Positions 1 through 8,250 of a stretch of DNA of 41,369 bases are shown here, one piece after another. Made by a program: the position numbers and the translations under genes. Below the pieces are notes generated by a model. It was not told the DNA's origin. It did not search any database and saw only the letters and a program-made list of their open reading frames with translations. Positions within the stretch are counted from its first letter, which is position 1, and each line of letters begins with the position of its first letter. This DNA comes from Colivivens sp963645405 (GTDB taxonomy: Bacteria; Bacteroidota; Bacteroidia; Bacteroidales; Bacteroidaceae): assembly GCA_963645405.1 (NCBI GenBank), contig CAVISR010000012.1, forward strand, positions 1 to 41,369, in the 5' to 3' direction.

Positions 1-99
1 TTTGAACACGGAAGACACGGAAAGAACGGAACCATGCGGAGGGTGTTTATCCATGTGGTGCGTGTGATATAGACAAAAACCAGAAAAACACCCTTTGGC

Positions 100-471
100 G
101 GGCACGCTAGGAGTCCTCGCACGCTTTAACGCTCTCGGAGAGAGCTAGCTCCTATTGCGCTGCATTCATCTGCTCACGCTTTACTTTACGAGCTGCGCTA
201 GGAGTCAGCGCTCTCCGAGCGCGTAGACGTGTACGCTCGAGCTTCGCTCGCATATCTTCACATCCCACATCCCGCGCACGCTTTAACGCTCTCGGAGAGA
301 GCTAGCTCCTATTGCGCTGCATTCATCTGCTCACGCTTTACTTTACGAGCTGCGCTAGGAGTCAGCGCTCTCCGAGCGCGTCGACGAAGACGTTCGAGCG
401 CAGCTCGCAAATCATCACCCCGCACAAACCTTCGCTTGCTTTAACGCTCTCGGAGAGAGCTAGCTCCTATT
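100..471. repeat. 157-base tandem repeat array with internal inverted repeat
   Basis: Positions 118-224 and 275-381 are identical over 107 bases and lie 157 bases apart. A third partial copy (about 438-471) follows at nearly the same spacing, and 105-117 looks like the tail of a preceding unit. Within each unit, a 5' arm (about 129-160 in copy one) is an imperfect inverted repeat of a 3' arm (about 196-223). Both arms contain CTCGGAGAG or its complement and CTCCTA or its complement, so a unit could fold into a roughly 95-base hairpin. The DNA between the identical parts is also similar but diverged. The short open frames here overlap the repeats and look spurious. The function is unknown. The array lies downstream of the ftsZ end of the dcw cluster. 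Confidence 0.85.
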
Positions 472-483
472 CATTGCTCCTGG

Positions 484-590
484 GGCAATGCCACGCCCCG
501 AAGGGGCAACTGCTATCAGCCCAGGGCAGAGGACCGGAGCGTCAGCGGAGGGACGGCACCCTGGGAATTGATTCCCCGCGTTTTATTTGC
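484..590. repeat. Hairpin-rich intergenic element downstream of ftsZ, possible terminator
   Basis: Two dyads are visible. GCCCC-GAA-GGGGC lies at about 495-508. CCCAGGG near 520 pairs with CCCTGGG near 559, enclosing a GC-rich loop. On the minus strand the element begins just after the ftsZ stop codon, so it could end the dcw transcript. It has the look of a dispersed intergenic palindromic element, but only one copy is present here, so dispersal is inference. Confidence 0.5.
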
Positions 591-595
591 TTCCC

Positions 596-1879
596 CTATT
601 GTACCACTGCATTCGAGCGTTCGGTGATCAGTCGGAGGTCTTCTCGCTTGCGCTTGTAGGTAGGTGATGCTTCCACCATACTGATTACATCGTCGTTGTC
701 GAGGTCCTCGTTCTTGAACTTATAGCAATAAGTGGATTTCTTGGCTCCGTTCTTGCTTCCGCCATAGATGTTGTTGCGGCGGATTTCCTTTTCAATCTCT
801 TCTTCCGTTCTCTCAGCCTCCCGCTTCCGGTCTTCCTTGCGGCGTTTCTCCATGCGGTTGGACATTTCATCGGAGTTGATGTCCTGCACACCGAAACCAG
901 TGGCAAGGATTGTGACTTTCACCTTCTCCTTGAGTGAAGAGTCGACAGAGAGCCCCCATTTGGTCTCAACGATGTCGGCTGTCCTCATTCTGTTCATGAA
1001 GTCGTTGATTTCGCCCATCTCGTCCATCATGAGGCTTTGTGTGCCGTCGTTGTCGTCTCCACCGCAGAAAGAGATGTGGAGCAGGAACTTCTTGGAGTTG
1101 TAGATGTCGTTGTTGTTGAGCAGAGGTGAATGGAGCGCATCTTCCAATGCCTTGGTGATACGGCTGTCGCCGCTTCCATAACCGGTGCTCATGATAGCTA
1201 CACCGCCGTTTTGAAGTACGGTCTTTACATCATTGAAGTCGAGGTTGATGATTCCGTGCATGGTGATGATTTCCGCTATGCTTCGTGCTGCATTGCAGAG
1301 AGTGTCGTCGGCTTTGGCAAATGCATCGAGAACGGTGAGGTCGGGATAGATTTCCCTGAGCCGTTCGTTGTTGATGACCAACAATGCATCCACATTCTTG
1401 CTCATCTCTTCCACTCCGTCCAGTGCCTTGTCGATCTTTATGACGCCTTCCCAGCGGAACGGTATGGTCACTATTCCCACTGTCAGAATACCCATCTCTT
1501 TGGCAGTCTTGGCAATGATAGGTGCTGCGCCAGTACCAGTGCCTCCGCCCATTCCAGCCGTGATGAAGACCATCTTGGTGCCGTCGTTGAGCATGGCTTT
1601 GATGCTGTCGAGCGATTCCTCCGCTGCTTTCTTGCCTGCTTCAGGCTTGTTGCCCGCTCCCAGTCCTTCCTTGCCCAGTTGCAGTTTTGAAGGAACTGGC
1701 GAATCGTCGAGCGCTTTCTTGTCGGTGTTGCAAACGATGAACGACACGTCGTGAATGCCTTTGTTGAACATGCTGTTGACTGCATTGCATCCACCGCCAC
1801 CTACGCCAATGACTTTTATTATGTTGGTTCCGTTTTGAGGAAACGTGAATTCTATATCTATATTCTTCTCTGGATCCAT
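596..1879 (-). CDS. ftsZ: Cell division GTPase FtsZ
   Basis: FtsZ is the tubulin-like GTPase that polymerises at midcell into the Z-ring and recruits the divisome. This 427-residue protein shows the glycine-rich nucleotide loop GVGGGGCNAVN (25-35), the tubulin signature GGGTGTGAAP (111-120) and the synergy loop NLDFNDV (212-218), which inserts into the GTP site of the next subunit. After about residue 320 comes a charged linker rich in E, R and K, then a C-terminal stretch with SPTYKRKR in the place of the usual FtsA-binding peptide. The linker makes it longer than the E. coli protein (383 residues). It is the last gene of the dcw cluster, 25 bases after ftsA. The identification is secure. 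Confidence 0.98.
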   Translation of the reverse strand: MDPEKNIDIEFTFPQNGTNIIKVIGVGGGGCNAVNSMFNKGIHDVSFIVCNTDKKALDDSPVPSKLQLGKEGLGAGNKPEAGKKAAEESLDSIKAMLNDGTKMVFITAGMGGGTGTGAAPIIAKTAKEMGILTVGIVTIPFRWEGVIKIDKALDGVEEMSKNVDALLVINNERLREIYPDLTVLDAFAKADDTLCNAARSIAEIITMHGIINLDFNDVKTVLQNGGVAIMSTGYGSGDSRITKALEDALHSPLLNNNDIYNSKKFLLHISFCGGDDNDGTQSLMMDEMGEINDFMNRMRTADIVETKWGLSVDSSLKEKVKVTILATGFGVQDINSDEMSNRMEKRRKEDRKREAERTEEEIEKEIRRNNIYGGSKNGAKKSTYCYKFKNEDLDNDDVISMVEASPTYKRKREDLRLITERSNAVVQ

Positions 1880-1904
1880 ATTCTTGCCTGTTTATGTGGT
1901 TGTC

Positions 1905-3515
1905 TTATTCTTTTAGTAAATCATCAAACCATCGTCCGATCTTGCCCCACGTGCTGTTCCTTTTTTCGGACTCTCTCAGAAGCTCCTTGAGTTTGTCTGC
2001 CTCTTCGTTGCACTTGGTTATGAGGTCGTCTGCCTCTCTCAACGACTGGTTGTATTTGTCCTTGCCGACCAGGATGTCCTTGGACTTGTTGTAGTCCTCC
2101 GTTATGATTGATTCAGCGATTGTGATGTACTCTCTTGCTGCATTCTTGAGACCTTTGTTGGCATCGTCAACCGTTATGCTGGAGACAGATTTCTGAAGTT
2201 TGATGATGGCATCCCTGAGCTTTGTCTTGGTGTCTTCTATGTATGCGAGGGCCTCTTCCTCTTCTTTCTGTTGCTTCGACTTCGCTTCCTTCTTGTCCTT
2301 CTCCTTTGTCTTGTCGCTTTCGCCGAAGATTTCAAGTCCGTTGTATCCGTCCTCGGTACAGTTTTCGTTGCCTGACAGCAGCAGAGAGATTATTGTGCAG
2401 CTGGCAGGGCTTTCCAGGGACAATGATGTGATGTCGCTGTTCTTTATCAGTTGCGGAATCACTTTCTTTGCGATACGGACCTTGTCGGCGTTCAGCATCG
2501 ACTGGCATGCCTTCTCGATGTTTTTGATGTTGGCTCCACCACCGGTGATGACCACTCCGCCAAGGAGCCGGTCGGCATACTCGGTGTTGTGCATCTGCTT
2601 GTCGACGTTCACCAGTATCTCCTGCAGTCGTGCACGGATGATTTCCTGTATTGTGGTTATCTCCACTGAACGTCCGTCGGATGTGGTGTAAAGAGGAATC
2701 TGGTCTTCATCTTCATATTGCACATTCTCCGACATCGCATCTCCGTAGGTGAGGAGTAGCTGCTCAGCCTCGCTGTATTCGATTTGCAGGTCGCACAGGT
2801 CTTGCTTTATGTTGTTGATGCCAAGCGGCAGTGTTATGATTTGACGGATGATATTGCTCTTCAGCACTACTATGGTTGTGGTTCCTGCTCCGAGGTCGAT
2901 AAGGGCAGTGCCCGTGCGCTTCTCGGTGTCGGTCAGCACATTGTTTGCCAGTTCGAATGCCGACAGGTGGTAGTCGGCTATTTCCAGTCCAAGATTCTCA
3001 AAACTTGTCTTGATGTTATTCCTCAGGCGTTTGTTGGCAACCACATTGAGAAACTCGCCTTCTACGTTTGTTCCCATGATGCCTACGGGGTCGGCAACCA
3101 GACTTCCGTCGACGCTGAATCCCTGGACATAGTAGCCTATGAGTTCACAATCTTCGTCGGAGACTTCATGACTCTCGTCGGTGATGCTGTCGATGTGTGC
3201 CTGGGTGATGTAGGTGGGCGTCAGCATGTTTTTCCTGATGAAGCTCTTTACTGAACGTACGGACTGTCCGCCTATACCTATGTAAGTACGGGTTATTTTC
3301 CTTTTCAGGGTTGCCTCCAGCCTGTTGACGACATTCTTTATGCTCTGGGTCGTTTTCTCAATATTATAAACAACCCCACGTTTTATGCAATCACTGGTCT
3401 TGTCTTCTGCATAAGCAAGTATTTGCATACTTCCGTCCTTCATCTTTCCTGCGATTCCGCATACTTTAGATGAACCTAACTCGATTGCTACAATTATAGA
3501 ATCCTGTTCTCCCAT
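1905..3515 (-). CDS. ftsA: Cell division actin-like protein FtsA with long C-terminal extension
   Basis: FtsA is the actin-fold ATPase that tethers FtsZ filaments to the membrane. The N-terminal phosphate loop is in IELGSSKVCG (11-20), the second phosphate motif is LIDLGAGTTT (205-214) and the adenosine motif is VVITGGGANI (321-330). At 536 residues it is about 110 longer than E. coli FtsA (420). The extra length is a lysine- and glutamate-rich, probably helical segment from about 400 to 520. The protein ends in an amphipathic stretch, WGKIGRWFDDLLKE, which fits the membrane-targeting helix of the family. It lies between ftsQ (6-base gap) and ftsZ. Confidence 0.97.
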   Translation of the reverse strand: MGEQDSIIVAIELGSSKVCGIAGKMKDGSMQILAYAEDKTSDCIKRGVVYNIEKTTQSIKNVVNRLEATLKRKITRTYIGIGGQSVRSVKSFIRKNMLTPTYITQAHIDSITDESHEVSDEDCELIGYYVQGFSVDGSLVADPVGIMGTNVEGEFLNVVANKRLRNNIKTSFENLGLEIADYHLSAFELANNVLTDTEKRTGTALIDLGAGTTTIVVLKSNIIRQIITLPLGINNIKQDLCDLQIEYSEAEQLLLTYGDAMSENVQYEDEDQIPLYTTSDGRSVEITTIQEIIRARLQEILVNVDKQMHNTEYADRLLGGVVITGGGANIKNIEKACQSMLNADKVRIAKKVIPQLIKNSDITSLSLESPASCTIISLLLSGNENCTEDGYNGLEIFGESDKTKEKDKKEAKSKQQKEEEEALAYIEDTKTKLRDAIIKLQKSVSSITVDDANKGLKNAAREYITIAESIITEDYNKSKDILVGKDKYNQSLREADDLITKCNEEADKLKELLRESEKRNSTWGKIGRWFDDLLKE

Positions 3516-3521
3516 AGATAT

Positions 3522-4286
3522 TTAGTCTTTTTGTTTTTTACAAATAATCTGCCCTTCGTACTCCAAGTCGATAATTGAATACTTGTTCCAACCGACTTTC
3601 GTGATGGCTTGTTGATAGAATACCATCAACCGTTGCAGTTTCTCTTGAAATTTGTTGAGTGTTCCCAAATGTATGATATGACTGCCGACACGCGGTATGA
3701 GGTCTATTGTGTATTCTTTGTCGGAATTGACCGAAACGTAGATCTGTTCAATCTGATTGTTCCAGAACGGGTTCTCGAGAAGATATGTCCCGAGGCGTGA
3801 AAGCCGTTTCCTGGCATACCGCTGTGAGAACTTGCCGGTGGCGACAGGCATGTTGACAGGGTAGGCTCTGTTTGTTATCACCTTACCGAACTTGTCGATG
3901 TAGTAGCCTTCTCCATTGTCTGGAAGAATGTAAATGACAGGGGTGCGCTCGGTGACGTTGATGATTACCTTGCCGTTTGACGTCTTGTAGCATTCAACCT
4001 TTTCGACAAATTCATTCTTTCTCAGAGTACGTTCGATCTGTCCGGTGCTTATGTCGTTCATGGGTCTGCCGGTCGGCAGGATGTTGACTTTTCGAAGTTC
4101 GTCCTCTACGATGCTGTATGTGATAAATCCGGAATGGCTGTTCTTCTCGATGTTGAGTTCAATGCCGCTGCATTTGTCATTCTCGTTTTTCTCCGCAGAT
4201 ATCATTATTGCATATACAATGTATGCGGCAATACCCAGGACGAGTATTGCTGCACCAACAATCTTTATGCCTTTTGTTATCTGCAT
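3522..4286 (-). CDS. ftsQ: Cell division protein FtsQ
   Basis: This is a 254-residue bitopic membrane protein. It has a short cytoplasmic N terminus, one membrane segment (about 8-29, rich in I, V, A and L) and a periplasmic domain. The region around ERTLRKNEFVEKVECYK and INVTERTPVIYI matches the POTRA/FtsQ beta domain seen in this position across Bacteroidetes. In the divisome FtsQ connects early and late proteins (FtsL, FtsI, FtsW). Its start overlaps the 3' end of murC by 10 bases, which suggests translational coupling, and ftsA follows after 6 bases. Sequence conservation is low, as is usual for FtsQ, so position contributes much of the certainty. Confidence 0.9.
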   Translation of the reverse strand: MQITKGIKIVGAAILVLGIAAYIVYAIMISAEKNENDKCSGIELNIEKNSHSGFITYSIVEDELRKVNILPTGRPMNDISTGQIERTLRKNEFVEKVECYKTSNGKVIINVTERTPVIYILPDNGEGYYIDKFGKVITNRAYPVNMPVATGKFSQRYARKRLSRLGTYLLENPFWNNQIEQIYVSVNSDKEYTIDLIPRVGSHIIHLGTLNKFQEKLQRLMVFYQQAITKVGWNKYSIIDLEYEGQIICKKQKD

Positions 4287-5653
4287 TCTTCCAGTATCTT
4301 TGTTATCTGTGGAACATAGTTGTCGATGTCACCTGCACCCAGTATGATGAGCACATCGAAATCTCTCTTTCGGGCAATATCCAGGATATCCTCCTTGTGG
4401 ATGAGATGACGTTCCATGTCGGGACGCAGGTTGTCGTATATCAGTCTGCTTGTCACGCCAGGTATGGGCTGCTCGCGTGCGGGATAGATGTCGCACAGGT
4501 AGACGCAGTCCAACAGCGACAGACTTTGTGCAAAGTCCCTGTAGAAGTCCCTTGTGCGTGTGTAGAGATGCGGCTGGAAGATTGCTGCAATCTTCTTGTC
4601 GGGATAGAGCTCCCGGATTGATTTTGCGCTTTGGGCAATCTCCTTTGGGTGGTGTGCATAGTCGCTGAGGAAGGCAACCCTGTCGTTCTTGACCTTGAAA
4701 TCGAAACGGCGGTCCACTCCCCTGAATGTCTTCATGCCATTGCGTATTTCGTCTTCATCAACTCCGTTCAACCATGCAAGTGCCATGGCAGCGATGCCGT
4801 TCTCGATGTTGATGCTTACGGGGACTCCAAGCTGGATGTCCTTGATAACGGTGGTTGGAGTCACAAAGTCGAAGAAGATCTCTCCTCCTCCTATCCTTAT
4901 GTTGTCTGCATGGAAGTCTCCTTCTGTGCGTGAGTATTCGTAGATTCTGACACCGTCCTGAACCTGTGGCTTCATCTCCAGTCCTTTGTGTATGATCAAG
5001 GCTCCGCCCGGTTGGATCAGAGATGTATAGTGTTCAAAGCTCTCGATGTATGCTTCTTTTGTACCATAGATGTCCAGATGGTCGGGGTCAGTGGCTGTTA
5101 TGACTGTCATATAAGGACGCAGCCAGTGGAACGACCTGTCGAATTCATCGGCTTCAATGACTACGTAATCACTGTTCTTCGAGAGAATGTAGTTTGTTCC
5201 GTAGTTCTTTGATATTCCTCCCAGGAAAGCATTGCAGTCGACATGTGACTCGTGCAGGATATGTGCTGCCATGGTTGACGTCGTTGTCTTGCCATGTGTG
5301 CCTGCCACACACAGACCTTTGTGCGACTGAGTGATAAATCCCAACACCTGGGCCCGTTTCTGGACATCGAAGCCCTGCTCCCTGAAATAAGTGAGTTCTT
5401 TGTTTGTCTCGGGTATGGCTGGCGTATAGACTACCAGTGTGGTCTCCTTGTCCTTGAAACATGAAGGGATGGAGTCCACATTGTCGTCATAGTGGATTTG
5501 AACTCCTTCTTCAATCAGCTTCTCCGTCAGTTCGCTTGGTGTCTTGTCGTAGCCGCCTACGTTGAGCCCTTTTGAAAGGAAAAAGCGTTCCAGGGCACTC
5601 ATTCCAATGCCTCCTGCTCCTTCGAAATATATTGATTTCAGTTCGTTGTCCAT
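4277..5653 (-). CDS. murC: UDP-N-acetylmuramate--L-alanine ligase MurC
   Basis: MurC is the cytoplasmic ATP-dependent ligase that adds the first amino acid, L-alanine, to UDP-MurNAc. The 458-residue protein has an N-terminal Rossmann-like motif EGAGGIGMSALERFF (from residue 11), the Mur ligase ATP loop GTHGKTTT (118-125), and a C-terminal domain with DYAHHPKEI and FQPHLYTRTRDF, both typical of MurC. Its length is normal for the family. It overlaps ftsQ by 10 bases and follows murG by 4 bases. Confidence 0.97.
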   Translation of the reverse strand: MDNELKSIYFEGAGGIGMSALERFFLSKGLNVGGYDKTPSELTEKLIEEGVQIHYDDNVDSIPSCFKDKETTLVVYTPAIPETNKELTYFREQGFDVQKRAQVLGFITQSHKGLCVAGTHGKTTTSTMAAHILHESHVDCNAFLGGISKNYGTNYILSKNSDYVVIEADEFDRSFHWLRPYMTVITATDPDHLDIYGTKEAYIESFEHYTSLIQPGGALIIHKGLEMKPQVQDGVRIYEYSRTEGDFHADNIRIGGGEIFFDFVTPTTVIKDIQLGVPVSINIENGIAAMALAWLNGVDEDEIRNGMKTFRGVDRRFDFKVKNDRVAFLSDYAHHPKEIAQSAKSIRELYPDKKIAAIFQPHLYTRTRDFYRDFAQSLSLLDCVYLCDIYPAREQPIPGVTSRLIYDNLRPDMERHLIHKEDILDIARKRDFDVLIILGAGDIDNYVPQITKILEECR

Positions 5654-5657
5654 GTCT

Positions 5658-6764
5658 TTACGCTTTAGCCAATTTAAGTACTTCCTTTGCTATTCTGTTT
5701 GCTGAATCGGAGATTGCCAGCTTCTTTATGTTTGCACTCAATTCTTTGAGCTTGCTGCCGTCCTGCACTACGGAGATGGCACTGTCGATGAGTTTCTGTG
5801 GTGCCTCTGCATCAGTGATGAGGATGGCAGCCCCGATGTTTGACAATGCCTTCGCATTCTTTGTCTGATGGTCTTCTGCAACATTGGGCGAAGGAACCAG
5901 TATGCATGGTTTGCCCAACAGGCAAAGCTCGCTTATGCTGCTTGCACCGGCTCTTGAGACTACGAGGTCGGCTGCTGCATAAGCCGAGGGCATGTCGGAG
6001 ATGAAGTCTTTGACCACAAGGTTCTCCACCTTCGGATGTTTGGCAAGCGTTTCCGCAATGTGCTGGCTGTAATACTTGCCTGTCTGCCATATAATCTGTA
6101 TGTTTGAACTCTGTATCGTATCGAGCTTTCCAAGCACACTCTCGTTCAGAGTGCGTGCTCCAAGGCTTCCTCCGATGATAAGTATCGTGGGACATTCAGG
6201 TTTCAGACCGAACTGTTTGAGAGCCTCCTCCTTTGATATCTTGCTGTTGAGAAGTGCCTGACGCACGGGATTGCCTGTCATGATGATTTTCTCGGCTGGG
6301 AAGAACCGGTCCATACCATCGTATGCTACGCAGATACGGTTGGCAGACTTTGCCAACAACTTGTTCGTCACTCCTGCATAGGAGTTCTGCTCTTGTATCA
6401 GGGTGGGGATTCCCATCTTTGCTGCAGTGTTGAGAGTCGGTCCGCTTGCAAATCCACCTACGCCTACTACGACCTGCGGCTTGAAGTCCTTTATCACTTT
6501 GCGCGCAATCCATTGGCTCTTGAGTATGTCAATCAGAACCTTTATGTTCTTGAACGGATTCTTCCGGTTGAAGCCTTCAATAGGCAGACCAATAATCTTG
6601 TATCCTGCATCGGGAACTCTCTGCATCTCCATACGTCCCCTTGCTCCCACAAACAGAATGTCTGCTTGGGGGTTCAGGGCTTTTATCTCATTTGCAATGG
6701 CTATTGCCGGGAAGATGTGTCCTCCCGTACCGCCACCACTTACTATGACTTTTAATCCTTCCAT
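5658..6764 (-). CDS. murG: Lipid II synthase MurG (UDP-GlcNAc transferase)
   Basis: MurG is the membrane-associated GT28 glycosyltransferase that adds GlcNAc to lipid I to make lipid II on the inner face of the membrane. The 368-residue protein begins with the glycine-rich donor loop SGGGTGGHIFPA (9-20). It also has the second glycine-rich motif GGSLGARTLNE and the UDP-GlcNAc-binding region SRAGASSISELCLLGKPCIL followed by EDHQTKNA. It lies 90 bases after ftsW and 4 bases before murC, in the order expected for Bacteroidetes dcw clusters. Confidence 0.98.
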   Translation of the reverse strand: MEGLKVIVSGGGTGGHIFPAIAIANEIKALNPQADILFVGARGRMEMQRVPDAGYKIIGLPIEGFNRKNPFKNIKVLIDILKSQWIARKVIKDFKPQVVVGVGGFASGPTLNTAAKMGIPTLIQEQNSYAGVTNKLLAKSANRICVAYDGMDRFFPAEKIIMTGNPVRQALLNSKISKEEALKQFGLKPECPTILIIGGSLGARTLNESVLGKLDTIQSSNIQIIWQTGKYYSQHIAETLAKHPKVENLVVKDFISDMPSAYAAADLVVSRAGASSISELCLLGKPCILVPSPNVAEDHQTKNAKALSNIGAAILITDAEAPQKLIDSAISVVQDGSKLKELSANIKKLAISDSANRIAKEVLKLAKA

Positions 6765-6854
6765 GACTTTGCAAATATACGAATTTTCTTGTGATTACGA
6801 AACTGAACAGCATATAAACTGTTGAGTTTGCTTGATTTAATCTTTAATAATTGG

Positions 6855-8162
6855 TTATTGTATTCCTGCGCTGCTATAATATTCGTCGGTTTCGATTGAA
6901 CTTACTGGCTCTGCCGGACTGCTCGGAGTTTCGTTTACTTTCTCTGCATATCGGCTGATGCTCAGTATCACTCCAAAGTAGAAGCATGTGATGATGATGG
7001 ACGTACCGCCCTTGCTTATCAAAGGCAACGGCTGTCCTGTGACAGGCAACATGCCTACTGCAACGCCCATGTTTATCAGCGCTTGCAGAACCAGGATGAT
7101 TCCAAAGCCCATTACAAGGAATGCGGGGAAGAACTTGTCGCACTTCTTCGCAATCTTGCTTACCCTCACCAGTAGGGCTATGTAGAGGAATATCACGAAC
7201 ACGGCTCCACCAACTCCCATCTCCTCTACTATGATTGAATAGATGAAGTCCGACTCGGCATGTGCCAGGAAGTCGCGCTGTACGGAGTTGCCTGGTCCCA
7301 GTCCGATTATGTTGGAGTTTGCTATTGCTATGTTGGCATTGCCCACTTGCCAGTCCTCCGACAACTTGTATTCATTGTCCTCGTTCTCGAATGGCTTGTC
7401 GCTCTCGGTCTTGATGCCAAACTTGTTTTCTATACGGTGCTTCCATGTCAATGGGCGTCCTCCCATCTTGCCGATTACTTCGCTTGGAGTGACCAGCAAC
7501 AAGGTGGCAGCTATTGCTCCAAACAGCCCCACCGCAAACAGCCCTTTGAACATGAGCTTGTGGGGGATATTCCCAATGTACAGCATTATTACGGACACGA
7601 CAAACAGAATGAATGCAGTGGAGAAGTTCTCGGAGACAATCAGTCCGCAGATGACACCAATCAACAGTCCGCAAATCTTGAACGGTTTGCTGTATCCGCC
7701 TTTGGTTGCCATTACAACTACTTTAGTCCCTTTCTTGCTTTGCACCACTTCTTCGTTCTGTGTTTTCGACAGGATTGCTGCCAGTGACATTATCAAAGCT
7801 GCCTTTGCGATTTCCGATGGTTGGAAAGAGAGGAAACCAAGGTCAATCCATCTGTTACCATTGTTGATTGTTCCTCCAAAGAACAGTACATAGAACAGCA
7901 ACAGGATGGATGTGGGCAACAGGAATATCGGGAACAACTTGAAGTATTTGAATGGAATTCTATGGACAATAAGGATTATAATCAATCCTATAAACAGAAA
8001 TCCTGCTTGTCTTATCATTGGATCCCAGTGGTTTCCTCTGGTGTAGGTGAGCGAACTGGATGCGCTGTAGATCTCTACCAGGGAAATCATGCAAAGGAAG
8101 AAGTAAATCATCCATATCACCTTGTCGCCTTTGAACAGGTTGTTGCTGATTATCTTTAGCAT
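6855..8162 (-). CDS. ftsW: SEDS-family peptidoglycan polymerase FtsW
   Basis: FtsW is the divisome SEDS glycosyltransferase that polymerises lipid II together with the class B PBP FtsI. The 435-residue protein is highly hydrophobic, with about ten predicted membrane segments. It shows SEDS motifs FLSFQPSEIAKAAL in the first half, a large external loop ending in HAESDFIYSIIVEEMG, and GQPLPLISKGGTSI near the C terminus. The C-terminal tail is polar. It lies inside the division cluster, whereas its paralogue RodA is in the mre operon at 39176-40642, and this separates their roles. Confidence 0.96.
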   Translation of the reverse strand: MLKIISNNLFKGDKVIWMIYFFLCMISLVEIYSASSSLTYTRGNHWDPMIRQAGFLFIGLIIILIVHRIPFKYFKLFPIFLLPTSILLLFYVLFFGGTINNGNRWIDLGFLSFQPSEIAKAALIMSLAAILSKTQNEEVVQSKKGTKVVVMATKGGYSKPFKICGLLIGVICGLIVSENFSTAFILFVVSVIMLYIGNIPHKLMFKGLFAVGLFGAIAATLLLVTPSEVIGKMGGRPLTWKHRIENKFGIKTESDKPFENEDNEYKLSEDWQVGNANIAIANSNIIGLGPGNSVQRDFLAHAESDFIYSIIVEEMGVGGAVFVIFLYIALLVRVSKIAKKCDKFFPAFLVMGFGIILVLQALINMGVAVGMLPVTGQPLPLISKGGTSIIITCFYFGVILSISRYAEKVNETPSSPAEPVSSIETDEYYSSAGIQ

Positions 8163-8250
8163 ATCATCAATGATTAGTCGGTTGCTTGTAATCGATGTTC
8201 TATATTATTCCATTCTCCAATCTTCTATCGTTTCCGAGTGTTTTGCTGCT

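Noticed and set aside
229..659. Open frames of 71 and 115 codons on the plus strand before ftsZ
   Set aside because: They run through the 157-base repeat units and the hairpin element, repeat the same peptide because of the DNA repeat, and overlap the ftsZ 3' end. They show no gene-like features.
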